Below, piece by piece: positions 26,119-35,900 of a DNA stretch of 64,000 nt. A program made the translations under genes and the position numbers. The stretch covers positions 1 through 64,000 of the forward strand of contig NZ_VATA01000012.1 in NCBI RefSeq assembly GCF_005870025.1. The letters are read 5' to 3'. This stretch comes from Poseidonocella sp. HB161398 (GTDB taxonomy: Bacteria > Pseudomonadota > Alphaproteobacteria > Rhodobacterales > Rhodobacteraceae). The stretch's first letter is position 1; every line of letters starts with the position of its first letter. The notes beneath the pieces are model-generated. The model saw nothing but the letters and a program-made list of their open reading frames with translations, did no database searches and was not told the DNA's origin.

Positions 26119-26913
26119 ATGACCCAGCTGCTCTTCTACGAGACCGCAAGGCCCGTGACCCCGAGGGCGCATGGCGACCTCTATGTGCGCACCGGCGGCC
26201 AGTACCGCTTCGCGCGCAGCGTCAATTCGGTGCCGCTGACCGCGGTGGAGTTCTCGGCGGCGGCGGCGCATTACCCGATCGTCTTCGCGGGCACGGCCGA
26301 GAAGGTCATGCCGGCCGTGATCCTCGGCGTGAAGGCGGACCAGAACTTCCATGTCAGCGAAGAGGGCACCTGGCGCCAGGGCAGCTATGTCCCCGCCTTC
26401 GTGCGCCGCTATCCCTTCGTCTTCTCGACCGATGCGGAAAACCGGAACTTCATCCTCAATATCGACGAGAGCTACGAGGGCTGCAACCGCGAGGGCCGCG
26501 GCGAGCGGCTGTTCGACGCCGAGGGGCGGCAGACGATCTACCTGCAGAACATCCTGCGCTTCCTGCAGGAATACCAGGGCCAGTTCCGCCGCACCGAAGC
26601 CTATTGCAAGCGGCTGCTGGATCTCGGCCTGCTCAAGCCGATGCAGGCGCAGTTCAAGCTGCCCGGCGGCGCGCAGCGCTCGCTTTCGGGCTTCATGACG
26701 GTCGACCGCGAGGCGCTGAAGAAGATCGCCGACAGCGACCTGCGGTCGATGTTCGACACCGACGAGCTGGAATGCACCTTCCTGCATCTCTTCTCGATGC
26801 GGCATTTCCAGTCGATGCTGAACACCTTCGGCGACAGCCTGCAGGAGGAGGCGCAGCCGGACGGGGCCGAGGACGCCGCGCCGCAGCCCGAACTCGAGAA
26901 CGCAGAGGGCTGA
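26119..26913 (+). CDS. SapC-family protein
   Basis: 264 residues, ATG 26119 with GGGAGA nine bases upstream, 36 bp after the protease gene. The sequence shows the SapC family pattern: FARSVNSVPLTAVEFSAAAAHYPIVF near residues 35-60, VPAFVRRYPFVFS, a FILNIDES segment, an EYQGQFRRTEAYCKRL helix and a C-terminal LECTFLHLFSMRHFQSML. The family is named for SapC from the Campylobacter fetus S-layer protein locus, where it sits beside the SapDEF type I exporter; its biochemical role is unknown. It has no signal peptide or membrane segment, so it is probably cytoplasmic and may act as a chaperone or targeting factor for the large exported protein. The last residues are acidic and compositionally biased. 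Confidence 0.85.
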   Translation: MTQLLFYETARPVTPRAHGDLYVRTGGQYRFARSVNSVPLTAVEFSAAAAHYPIVFAGTAEKVMPAVILGVKADQNFHVSEEGTWRQGSYVPAFVRRYPFVFSTDAENRNFILNIDESYEGCNREGRGERLFDAEGRQTIYLQNILRFLQEYQGQFRRTEAYCKRLLDLGLLKPMQAQFKLPGGAQRSLSGFMTVDREALKKIADSDLRSMFDTDELECTFLHLFSMRHFQSMLNTFGDSLQEEAQPDGAEDAAPQPELENAEG

Positions 26914-26918
26914 CCGCC

Positions 26919-28910
26919 ATGGTCCCGGACGCCGCCCCCGGCTTCGCCGCGCCCGCGGTGCGCTTCTACCCCGAACGGGCGGAGCGCGATCCCGGCTGGC
27001 TCGACGAGGCGGGGGCGGCGGTCCTGGGCCGTCTCTCGGCGGCGGCGGCACGGGGGACCATGCCCGTCCGCCGCCGCTGGGAGGTCGCGCGCGCTGAGCG
27101 GATCTCGGCACGGTTCGCCCAGCTCTCCGAGCGCGCCTTCGACGAGGAGATCCTCTGCCAGCGCGCCCGCATCCGCCGCCAGGGGCTCTGCCGCGGCAGC
27201 ATCGCGCTGGGGATCGCGCTGGCGCGCGAGGCCAGCCACCGGGAAATCGGCAAGCGCCAGTACCGCGTGCAGATGCGCGGCGCGCTCGCCATGCTCTCGG
27301 GGCGGCTGATCGAGATGGATACCGGCGAGGGCAAGACGATCACCGCCGGGCTTGCCGCCGCCACCGCCGCGCTGGCGGGGATCCCGGTGCATGTCATCAC
27401 CGTCAACGGCTATCTCGCCGAGCGCGACGCCGCTGCGCTCGCCCCGGTCTACCGGCGGCTGGGGCTCGGCACCGGCGTGATCCTCGAGGGGATGGAGCGC
27501 CCGGCGCGGCGCGAGGCCTACCGCGCGCCGGTGACCTACGGATCGAATTCGGAAATGGCCTTCGACTACCTGCGCGACCGGCTGGGCTTCGGCGCGGCGG
27601 GGCCGAACGCGGTGGAAAGCCGCCTGCGCCGCATCGTCGACGAGCCCGGCGGCGATGCCGGGCCGGTGATGCGCGGGCTGCATTTCGCGATTGTCGACGA
27701 GGCGGACAGCGTGCTGGTCGACGAGGCGCGCACGCCGCTGATCCTGTCGCGGATGACCGACCCCGAGGCCGAGGCGGCCTGGAGCGCCCGCGCGCTGGAA
27801 CTGGCCCGGGCGCTGGCCGAGGGCGGCGACTACCGCGTCATCGCCGAGGAGCGCCGGGTGGAGCTGACCCGGCAGGGCCGCGCCCGGCTGGCGGAGATGG
27901 CCGGCACGGAGGGCGGGCTCTGGCAGAGCGCGATCCGCCGCGAGGAGGTCGTCACCCAGGCGCTCTGCGTGCTGCACATCTTCCGGCGCGGCGACCAGTA
28001 CCTGGTGCGCGACGGCAAGGTGCAGATCGTCGACGAGTATACCGGGCACCTGCAGCCCGACCGCAGCTGGTCGGACGGGCTCCACCAGCTGGTGCAGGCG
28101 CGCGAAGGGGTCGAGGTCACCGGCCAGAACCTGGCGATCGCGCGGATGACCTACCAGCGGCTCTACCGCCGCTATGTCCATCTCTGCGGCATGACCGGCA
28201 CCGCGCGCGAGGTCGCGGGCGAGCTGCGCGCCGTCTACGGGCTGCAGGTCGAGCGGGTGCCGCCGCGGCGGCCCTCGCGGCTGCGCTACCGGCGGCCGCA
28301 GATCCACCGCAGCGCCGCCTGCCGCTGGGCGGCGGTGGCGCAGGAGGCCCGGCGCGAGACCGCCCGCGGCCGTCCGGTGCTGATCGGCACCCGTTCCGTC
28401 GCCGCCTCGCTGACCGTGGCCGAGGCGCTGGAGGCAGCGGGGCTGCCCCATGCGGTGCTGAATGCCGAGAACGACTACGAGGCCGCCGGGATCATCGCCC
28501 GCGCCGGGGAGGCGGGGCAGATCACCGTGGCGACCAACATGGCGGGGCGGGGCGTCGACATCGCGCTGCCGCCCGGCAGCGCCGCGGCCGGCGGGCTGCA
28601 TGTCATCCTGACCGAGCGCCACGATGCCGGGCGCATCGACCGCCAGCTGGCCGGGCGCGCCGGGCGCCGCGGCGAGCGGGGCAGCGTGGCGGCGATCCTC
28701 TCGCTCGAGGATCCGCTGCTCGAGGTGATCGACGCGCCGTTCCTCAAGGCGCTGGCGCGGGTCCCGCTCATCGGCGCCGGTCCGCGGCTGGCGCTCTTCG
28801 ACCGGGCGCAGCGCCGCGCCGAGAAAAGCCATGCCCGCGCCCGCCGCGACCTGGTCCGCCAGGACCGCCGTCTCAGCCAGCTCCTGTCCTTTGCCGGAGG
28901 CCTCGAATGA
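26919..28910 (+). CDS. SecA-like ATPase, C-terminally shortened paralogue
   Basis: 663 residues from ATG 26919, five bases after the SapC stop. Both halves of the SecA motor are present: QMRGALAMLSGRLIEMDTGEGKT (Walker A ending at Thr140), THVITVNGYLAERDA-type motif, VTYGSNSEMAFDYLRD, the Walker B VDEADSVLVDEARTPLILS at Asp260, a preprotein cross-linking region (GLWQSAIRREEVVTQAL...YLVRDGKVQIVDEYTG), GMTGTA, TNMAGRGVDI and QLAGRAGRRGERG. Housekeeping SecA has about 850-900 residues; this protein stops just after the start of the helical scaffold (FDRAQRRAEKSHARARRDL), so the wing domain, two-helix finger and zinc-binding tail are absent. It is therefore an accessory SecA rather than the essential one. 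Its 3' end overlaps the next gene by ATGA. Role in exporting the giant protein is inferred from location. Confidence 0.88.
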   Translation: MVPDAAPGFAAPAVRFYPERAERDPGWLDEAGAAVLGRLSAAAARGTMPVRRRWEVARAERISARFAQLSERAFDEEILCQRARIRRQGLCRGSIALGIALAREASHREIGKRQYRVQMRGALAMLSGRLIEMDTGEGKTITAGLAAATAALAGIPVHVITVNGYLAERDAAALAPVYRRLGLGTGVILEGMERPARREAYRAPVTYGSNSEMAFDYLRDRLGFGAAGPNAVESRLRRIVDEPGGDAGPVMRGLHFAIVDEADSVLVDEARTPLILSRMTDPEAEAAWSARALELARALAEGGDYRVIAEERRVELTRQGRARLAEMAGTEGGLWQSAIRREEVVTQALCVLHIFRRGDQYLVRDGKVQIVDEYTGHLQPDRSWSDGLHQLVQAREGVEVTGQNLAIARMTYQRLYRRYVHLCGMTGTAREVAGELRAVYGLQVERVPPRRPSRLRYRRPQIHRSAACRWAAVAQEARRETARGRPVLIGTRSVAASLTVAEALEAAGLPHAVLNAENDYEAAGIIARAGEAGQITVATNMAGRGVDIALPPGSAAAGGLHVILTERHDAGRIDRQLAGRAGRRGERGSVAAILSLEDPLLEVIDAPFLKALARVPLIGAGPRLALFDRAQRRAEKSHARARRDLVRQDRRLSQLLSFAGGLE

Positions 28911-29710
28911 CCCGCCTGCCTGCCGCCTGTGCCGCCCTCTGCCTCGCCGCCGCCCCGGCGCTGGCGCAGGAGGGCTATGACTGCCTGATGGATCCGCTGC
29001 GCACGATCGAGCTGGCAAGCCCCGCGGCCGGGCTGCTCGAGGAGGTGCTGGTCGAGCGCGGCGATGCCGTGGCCAGGGGCCAGCTGGTGGCGCGGCTGAC
29101 CTCGGAGATCGAGGAGAGCACGGTCGAACTGCTGACGCTGCGGGCCGAGACCGAGGCGGTGGTCGCCGCCCAGGCCAAGCAGGTCGGGATGATGGAGCGC
29201 CGCTTCGACCGGGTGTCGCGGCTGCAGGACCGCGGGGTGGCGACGCAGGAGGCGCTCGACCAGGTGGAGACCGAGCTGATCGCCGCGCAGAGCCTGCTGA
29301 TGCAGGCCGAGCTGAACCGCAACCTGGCGCTGAAGGAGCTGGCGCGGGCGAAGATCGCGCTCGGCGAGCGCAGCATCCGCAGCCCGGTCGACGGCGTCGT
29401 GCAGGAGCGGGCGATGTCGGGCGGCGAATATGTCAGCTCGGACGACCATGTGGTGAAGATCGTCCAGCTCGACCCGCTGCGGGTGGAGGCCTTCCTGCCG
29501 GTCTCGCTCTATGGCCGGATCGGCATCGGCGCCCAGGCGGTGGTGCATCCCGCGCCGCCGATCGAGGGCGCCTATCCGGCCGAGGTCGTCGCGGTCGACC
29601 CGGTCTTCGACGCGGCCAGCGCGACCTTCGTGGTGGTGCTGGAGCTGCCGAACCCCGACCGGAAGCTGCCGGCCGGGCATCGCTGCAGCCTCGAAATCGG
29701 CGGCAGCTGA
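28907..29710 (+). CDS. small periplasmic HlyD/RND-type adaptor
   Basis: 267 residues, starting inside the SecA stop codon (ATGA). An N-terminal signal peptide is evident (MTRLPAACAALCLAAAPALA-Q, cleavage after ALA), so it is periplasmic. Then come a lipoyl half-motif (LASPAAGLLEEVLVERGDAVARGQLVARL), a long helical hairpin (about residues 65-145), the second half-motif (RSPVDGVVQERAMSGGEYVSSDD) and a short beta-barrel (VEAFLPVSLYGRIGIGAQAVVHP). This is the architecture of membrane-fusion proteins of RND/type I systems, but small and without a membrane anchor. It is the third protein in the operon with HlyD-like elements. Partner pump or channel genes are not in the window. Confidence 0.85.
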   Translation: MTRLPAACAALCLAAAPALAQEGYDCLMDPLRTIELASPAAGLLEEVLVERGDAVARGQLVARLTSEIEESTVELLTLRAETEAVVAAQAKQVGMMERRFDRVSRLQDRGVATQEALDQVETELIAAQSLLMQAELNRNLALKELARAKIALGERSIRSPVDGVVQERAMSGGEYVSSDDHVVKIVQLDPLRVEAFLPVSLYGRIGIGAQAVVHPAPPIEGAYPAEVVAVDPVFDAASATFVVVLELPNPDRKLPAGHRCSLEIGGS

Positions 29711-29929
29711 CGGTAGAGACCCTTAAGACATTAACCTGTGTTTATGGACAAAGTTATCCACATGTGTGAATTGTCCGTTCCAGAATGGTTGCCATGTGAT
29801 ACAAGCTTAGATTGAGTGCACCTTATTTCCAGTTGTTTGCCATGTAGGTCCCGGCCATGCCGGAGTCCCCTGTACTTTGTTCGAGTGAATTGATTCCACG
29901 AGAAAAAGATCGGCCCAGGGAGAGAGAAA
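29711..29929 (+). promoter_or_regulatory. AT-rich leader of the giant gene
   Basis: A 219-bp gap, clearly richer in A+T than the flanking genes. It contains TTAAGACATTAA (29722-29733), two 9-mers in direct orientation 12 bp apart, TTATGGACA (29741) and TTATCCACA (29753), and TATGGACAA (29742-29750) that also occurs at 21782-21790 in the operon control region. AGGGAG lies eight bases before the start codon. The giant gene probably has its own promoter here in addition to read-through from the operon. Confidence 0.5.
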
Positions 29930-32900
29930 ATGGCGTTCCCGTTTGCTCCAAGCTCGTTCAGAATCGGCGCAACCAAGGTGGAGCCCGCCGCAGGCGGCCG
30001 CCCGGCGGAACCGCCGCGGTGGTTCTCCGGCGAGACGCGCCACCGCTTCCTCTCCCGCTTCCGCGCGATCCAGCAGCGGCGCCTGCCGGTCAGCGTCTCG
30101 GCGATCCGGGTGGAGGCAATGGAGCCGCGCTACCTGCTCTCCGCCGATCTGGTGCCGATGTCCGACCTGCAGGACGACGGGGCCAGCTACACGCTGGAAT
30201 ACGACGCGCTGGCGCTGGCCTTCCGGGTCTATGACGACGAGACCGGCGAGCTGGTCGACGAGAAGGCGCTGTCGGATGTCACCGAGCTGACGATCCAGGG
30301 GACCGGGGGGAACGACCGGCTGACTCTGAATGTCGCGGGCGATTTCCCGGCGGGCGTGGCGATCCTGTTCGACGGCGGCGCGGGCGCCGACACCCTGGCA
30401 GGGCCGGCCGGGGACACCGCCTGGCGGATCGACGGGCAGGATGCCGGCACGGTGCGGGGCCTGCGCTTCGCCTCCGTCGAGCATCTCGAGGGCGCCGCCG
30501 ACAACGAGGACACTTTCACCGTCGCGCCCCAGGGCGGCCTGACCGGCGGGCTCGACGGCGGCGAGCGCGGCTTCGACTCGATGATCTTCGACGGCGGCAC
30601 GTTCTCGTCGGTGACCTACGCGGCCGAGGACGCGCATTCCGGCACGGTCACCCGCGACGGGCAGAGCCTGGCCTATGCCGGGCTGGAGCCGATCACCGAC
30701 GCGATGGCGGTGGCCGACCGGGTGATCAACACCAATCTCGGCACGCCGCCCCATGCCCCGGGCGACAGCGATGCGGGCTATCTTGGCACGGATATCGACG
30801 ACCGCGCCCAGCTCGAGTCGCTGGGCGGCGGGGTTCATATCCTGCGCTCGGTCTCGGACGTGCCGACCTTCGAGTCGGTCACCTTCCTGACCCCGGGCGA
30901 GTCGCTGACGATCAATCTCGGCGGCGACAGCGGCCTGCCCTTCTTTTCGAAGGACGTGCTGACCATCCTCGACACCGACCTCGGCACGGCGGAGCTGATC
31001 GTCAACGGCCAGGACGGCAAGGACGAGGTGCTGGTCACGGGCGAGCTGGCCGCGGGCAGCATGACGATCAATGCAGAGCTGATCGAGGTTCCGGGCACGA
31101 TCGACGCGGAGGGCGATGTCACCCTGGCGGCCGCGGACGAGGATGACGGCGCGCTGCTCGACTCCGGCACGCTCGGCGGGGTGTTCGACGGGCTCTATGT
31201 CGCTGTGCCCGAGGCGCGGATCGCGGTCAGCGGCACGATCTCCGCAACGGGCAACCTGGCGATGACCGCCAGCGCCTCGGTGCAGAACATGGCGATCGAC
31301 CGCTCGGAATTCGGCGGCGTGATCGCGGCCAACCTGGTCGGCGTGCTGCCGAGCGCCGAGATCCTGCTTGACGGGGCGGATCTGTCGGGGGCCAGCATCT
31401 CCGGCGCGGCCTCGGTCGATGTCGACGTGGCCTTCGTCGATTCCGCCACCGGCAGCGAGGATTCCCAGACGGATGCCGCGATTTCCGGCCTGATCGCGGG
31501 CAGCCTCTTCGGGCTCGGATCGGGCGCAGCGGCCATGATGTCGGGCGGCTCGATGGCCACCGGCGGCGCGGTCAGCCTGACGGCTTCCACCGACCTGTCG
31601 GTCAATGCGACGGCCGACGGCTCCGGCGGCGATGCGGGTGCGGCGCTGGCCTTCACAGAGGTGAACGCCGCGACGCGCGCCGGGATCGACGGCAGCGCGG
31701 TGCTGGATGCGGGCGGAGATGTCACCCTGTCGGCAACGCTGGTCTCCTCGGTCACCACCGCGGCGACCTCGACGGCCGGGGGCGCGGAGGATAGCGGCCA
31801 GGGCGACAGCACCGACCGCCGCTCCGAGCAGCAGCTCGCCGACAACGACGCCTCGACCGCCGAGGGCTCGGTCTCCTTCGCCGCGACGGTCAGCGTCTCG
31901 GACTACCGGCCCGAGACCGAAGCCATGCTCGACAGCTCGTCCGTGACTGCGGGCGGCGCCTTCCTGATCCAGTCGATGTCGACCGACAGCGTCGCCACGA
32001 CGGCGGATGCGACCAACACGGGCGCGGGCAGCACCGGGGTCGGCATGGCCGTGGCCGTGGGGATCGTCGGCGCGCGCAGCACCGCCTCGATCCTCGGCAT
32101 GACCACCATCGACGCGGCGGGGGGCACGATCCTCTCGGCCGGGATGGACGCGGATTCCACCTTCGCGATCACCGCGACCTCGGGCGTCGGCGATTCCTCG
32201 AAGACCGGCATCGCGGGCTCGCTGGCGATCCATGTGGTCGAGACCGAGGTCTCGGCCGCCGTTGCCTCGGGCGCGGTGCTGGATCTGTCGGGCGGCAGCC
32301 TGTCGATCACCGCCAGCTCGGCGGTCAGGACCCTGACTACCGCCCAGCCCGACGAGGACGGGGCCACGGCCGAGAGCCTCGGCGTCGGCGCCTCGGTCGC
32401 GCTGGCGATCATCGACCACCAGACCCTGGCCGCCATTGGCGACGGCGCGGCGGTCGCCAATGGCGGCGACCTGACCCTGACGGCTTCCGCGACCTCCGGG
32501 ACGCTGACCCGCGCGGTCGGCGGCGCCAAGGCGGCGGAGGGCTCGGAGTCCGCCACCGTGGTGACGCCGGTCGTGGCGATCACCTTCCTCTTCTCCGACA
32601 CCGCCGCGCGGATCGGCACCGGCAGCGCGCTGGCGCTCGGCGGCGGGCTGTCGATGGAGGCGCTGCATGACGCCTCTTCGGATACCGAAGCCGAGGGCGA
32701 TGCCGAGGGCGGCAGCACGGCCTTCGGCGCCTCCTTCGCGATGAGCATCGACGAGCAGAGCGCGACGGTGCAGCTCCTGCGCGACATGACCGCCTCGGGC
32801 GGGGCGGTGGCGATGGCGGCCAAGGGGCTGATGCGCACGCGCTCCTCGGCGACGGCCGCGGCCTCGGGCGCGGCCGAGGAGGATACCGATCCCGGCGCGA

Positions 32901-35900
32901 CCCAGGATGACGATGCGGTCGACCAGCAGTCGAACCAGCAGCTCGGCTTCGGCAATGACCAGGCGGGGAACCGCACCGGCCAGCAGTCTGCCGAGACCGC
33001 GACGCCCGACGCGAATACCTCCGACGGCTCGATGTCCGTCGCCGCGGCGATCACGGTGAATGTCCAGTCGGCCGAGGTGCTGGCCGAGACCGGCGCCGGC
33101 GTCACGGTCGCGGCGGACGGGCAGGCCTCGATCCGCGCGCTGTCGAATGTGGACAGCCGCGCCGCGGCGGACGGCTCGGCCGCGCAGGGCCAGAGCGCGA
33201 CGATCGGCGCCGCGGCGGCGGTGAACTCCTCGAATGTGCGGACGCTGGCGCGGACCAATGGCGCGGATGTCACCGGCGACGGCGTGCTGGTCGAGGCGGG
33301 GATGGCGGAGAAGACGCTCGATCTCTCGGTCGAGACGCTGGACATCGTCGATCTCGACGCCGACACGATCTTCCTCGGCGAGGATGCGGCGAAATTTGCC
33401 ACCGGCGACGAGGTGACCTATTCCGCGGGCGGCGGCACGGCGATCGAGGACGGGGCCAGCGCCTCGCTCGAGGGCACGGTCTGGGTGATCGTCAAGGAGG
33501 ACGGGCTGATCCAGCTTGCCGCCAGCGAGAGCGACGCCAATGACGGCACGGCGATCGACCTGACCGGGACGCCGGCGGGCAATGCCCACATGCTGGAGAA
33601 GGCCGGCGAGGATGCGGTCAGCTTCGACAGCGAGGGGGAGCATTTCGCCTTGGCCTCGGAGGATGCCGGGCGGCTGCGCACAGGCGACGCGCTGCGCTAC
33701 GAAGACGGCGGCAGCGCGATCGGCGGGCTGGCGGACGGCACGGTCTATTACGCTATTGTCGGCGAGGAGGGCAGCCTGGCGCTGGCCGAGAGCCTCGAGA
33801 AGGCCGCGGAGGGCACGGCGGTCACCATCACCGGGACCGGCGGCGGCATGCTGGTCGATGCGGTGGGCCGCTCGGCGGCGGATGCGACCTCCGGCGCGTC
33901 GGAGGGCGATATCGGCGTCGCGGGCGCGCTGGCGATCAACGCGCATAACGCCGATACCGACGCGCTGGTCTCGGCGGGCAGCACCCTCGGCGCGGTGGAG
34001 GGCAGCTCGGATGGCGAGGCCGGGAAGGGCGCCGTGGAGATCCGGGCCGGGACGGCGGCCTTTGCCGCCTCGAAGGCCGGGGCGAAGCAGGAGGCGGCCG
34101 GGAATGTCGGCGTCGGGGCGAGCTTCGCGCTGACGCTGGCCAATCACGACACGTCGGCAAGCCTCGATCCGGCGGCCGGACTCTCGGCGGATCCGGCGCA
34201 GGCGGTCGACGACTTGGCGATTGCGGCCGATGGCGCCTACGGCATGCGGACGGAGGCCGAGGGCGGCGCCGAGGGCGGCACCGCGGTGGCGCCGGTCGTG
34301 GCCATTTCGGTGGCCAATAACGACACCTCGGCCAGCGCCGCGGGGGCGGGGTCCGCCGGGCTGGAGATCGGTGGCGATCTGCAGATCCATGCCGCCCATG
34401 TGGCGGAGACGGCGACCGTCTCGAAAGGCGATGCCAAGGGCACGGATGCCGCGGTCGGTCTCGGGATCGGCTTCACCTGGGCGGAGGACGATGTCTCCGC
34501 CGCGCTGACCCGCGACGTGACGGCGGGCGGTGGGGTCTCGGTGATCGCCGAGGGCGCGGGCGCCAGCCACACGCTGGCCGCGGCCTCGGCCACCGGCTCG
34601 GACGAGGCGGAGGGCGATGGCGAGGCGGCCGCGGGCGAGAGCGTCGACGAGCAGGCCGACCGCCAGGCGGGCCATGCCAATAGCGAGGCCGCGGCCCGCG
34701 GCGGCGAGGGCACCGGCAGCGACGAGGCGCCCGACGACGCGGCCAGCTCCGACGGCACGATGACCGTCGCGGCGGCGCTTGCGGTCAATGTCAGCAGGCT
34801 CGATGTCACGGCGACGATCGATGGCGGCGCCACGGTGGACGCCCAGGGCGCAGTCGCGGTCTCGGCGCTTGGCAACATGGATGCGGCGGCCGGGGCGGAC
34901 GGCACTGCCGCGACCGGTGCGGGCACCAGCGTCGGCGCCGCGGTGGCGCTGAATTTCGGCACGGGCACGATCCTCGCCTCGCTGGGCGAGGCGGATGTCA
35001 CCGGCGACGGCGTGGCCGTCACGGCCGGCATGTTCGAACAGGACGGCGACGGCACGCATGACTTCGGGGCCAGCGCGACCTCCGGCGCCTCGGGCGGGGA
35101 TCTGTCGATCGCCGGGTCCTTCGTGCTCAGCCTGCCCCGGGTGGAGACCCGCGCCTGGCTGTCGGACGACGCCACGGTCGCCTCGCGCGACGGCACGGCG
35201 GATGGCGACACGGATATCGGCGCGGTCGAGATCCGCGCGGTGTCGCAGATCGAAAGCAAGGCCGAGTCCACCGCCGAACAGGAGGCCGGGGAGGGCTCCG
35301 AAGAGGGCGACACGGTGGGCGTCGGCGCCTCGATCGCGGTGCACTACGCCGATATGGACACGATCGCCGAGATCCTCGGCGGCGCCGCCATCGGCAGCAC
35401 CGGCGTGCCGGGTGCGGGGGACGTGACGGTTGCGGCCCGGTCCGCCCACGAGATGGAGACCACGGTCGAAGGCGGCACCGAGGGCGGCACGGCGGTGGCG
35501 CCGGTGGTGGCCGTCGTGGTGGCCGAGAACGATGTCCATGCCCGGATTCCCTTCGGGCTGGCGGCGCTCGAGATCGCGGGCGACCTGAGCGTGGAGGCGG
35601 AGCTCGAGTCGTCGGTCATCACGCTCGCCAAGGGCGCGGCCAAGGGCGAGAGCATCGGCGTGGGCGTCGCGATCGGCGTCAACGTGGTCTTCGACACGGT
35701 CGGCGCCGTCCTTGCGCGCGACATCGTGGCGGGCGGCGCCGTTGCGGTGCTGGCAAGCGGGCTGACGCTCAGCCGGACGGATGCGCGCGCCTCCTCGGCC
35801 GGGGCCAAGAGCGAGGGCGAGGCCGGGACCGGCGAGGGCGAGGAGGAGAATGCCCAGAGCCAGACCGGGCAGCGCGTCGGCGAGGCCAATGACCGTTCGG

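Noticed and set aside
26604-26918. Upstream extension of the SecA-like frame to 26604
   Set aside because: It would overlap the SapC gene by about 300 bp; ATG 26919 directly after the SapC stop fits the operon and SecA homology begins only after it.
29741-29761. DnaA-box-like pair considered as a replication origin
   Set aside because: Only two 9-mers, one imperfect, no replication genes nearby; it lies in an ordinary promoter gap.
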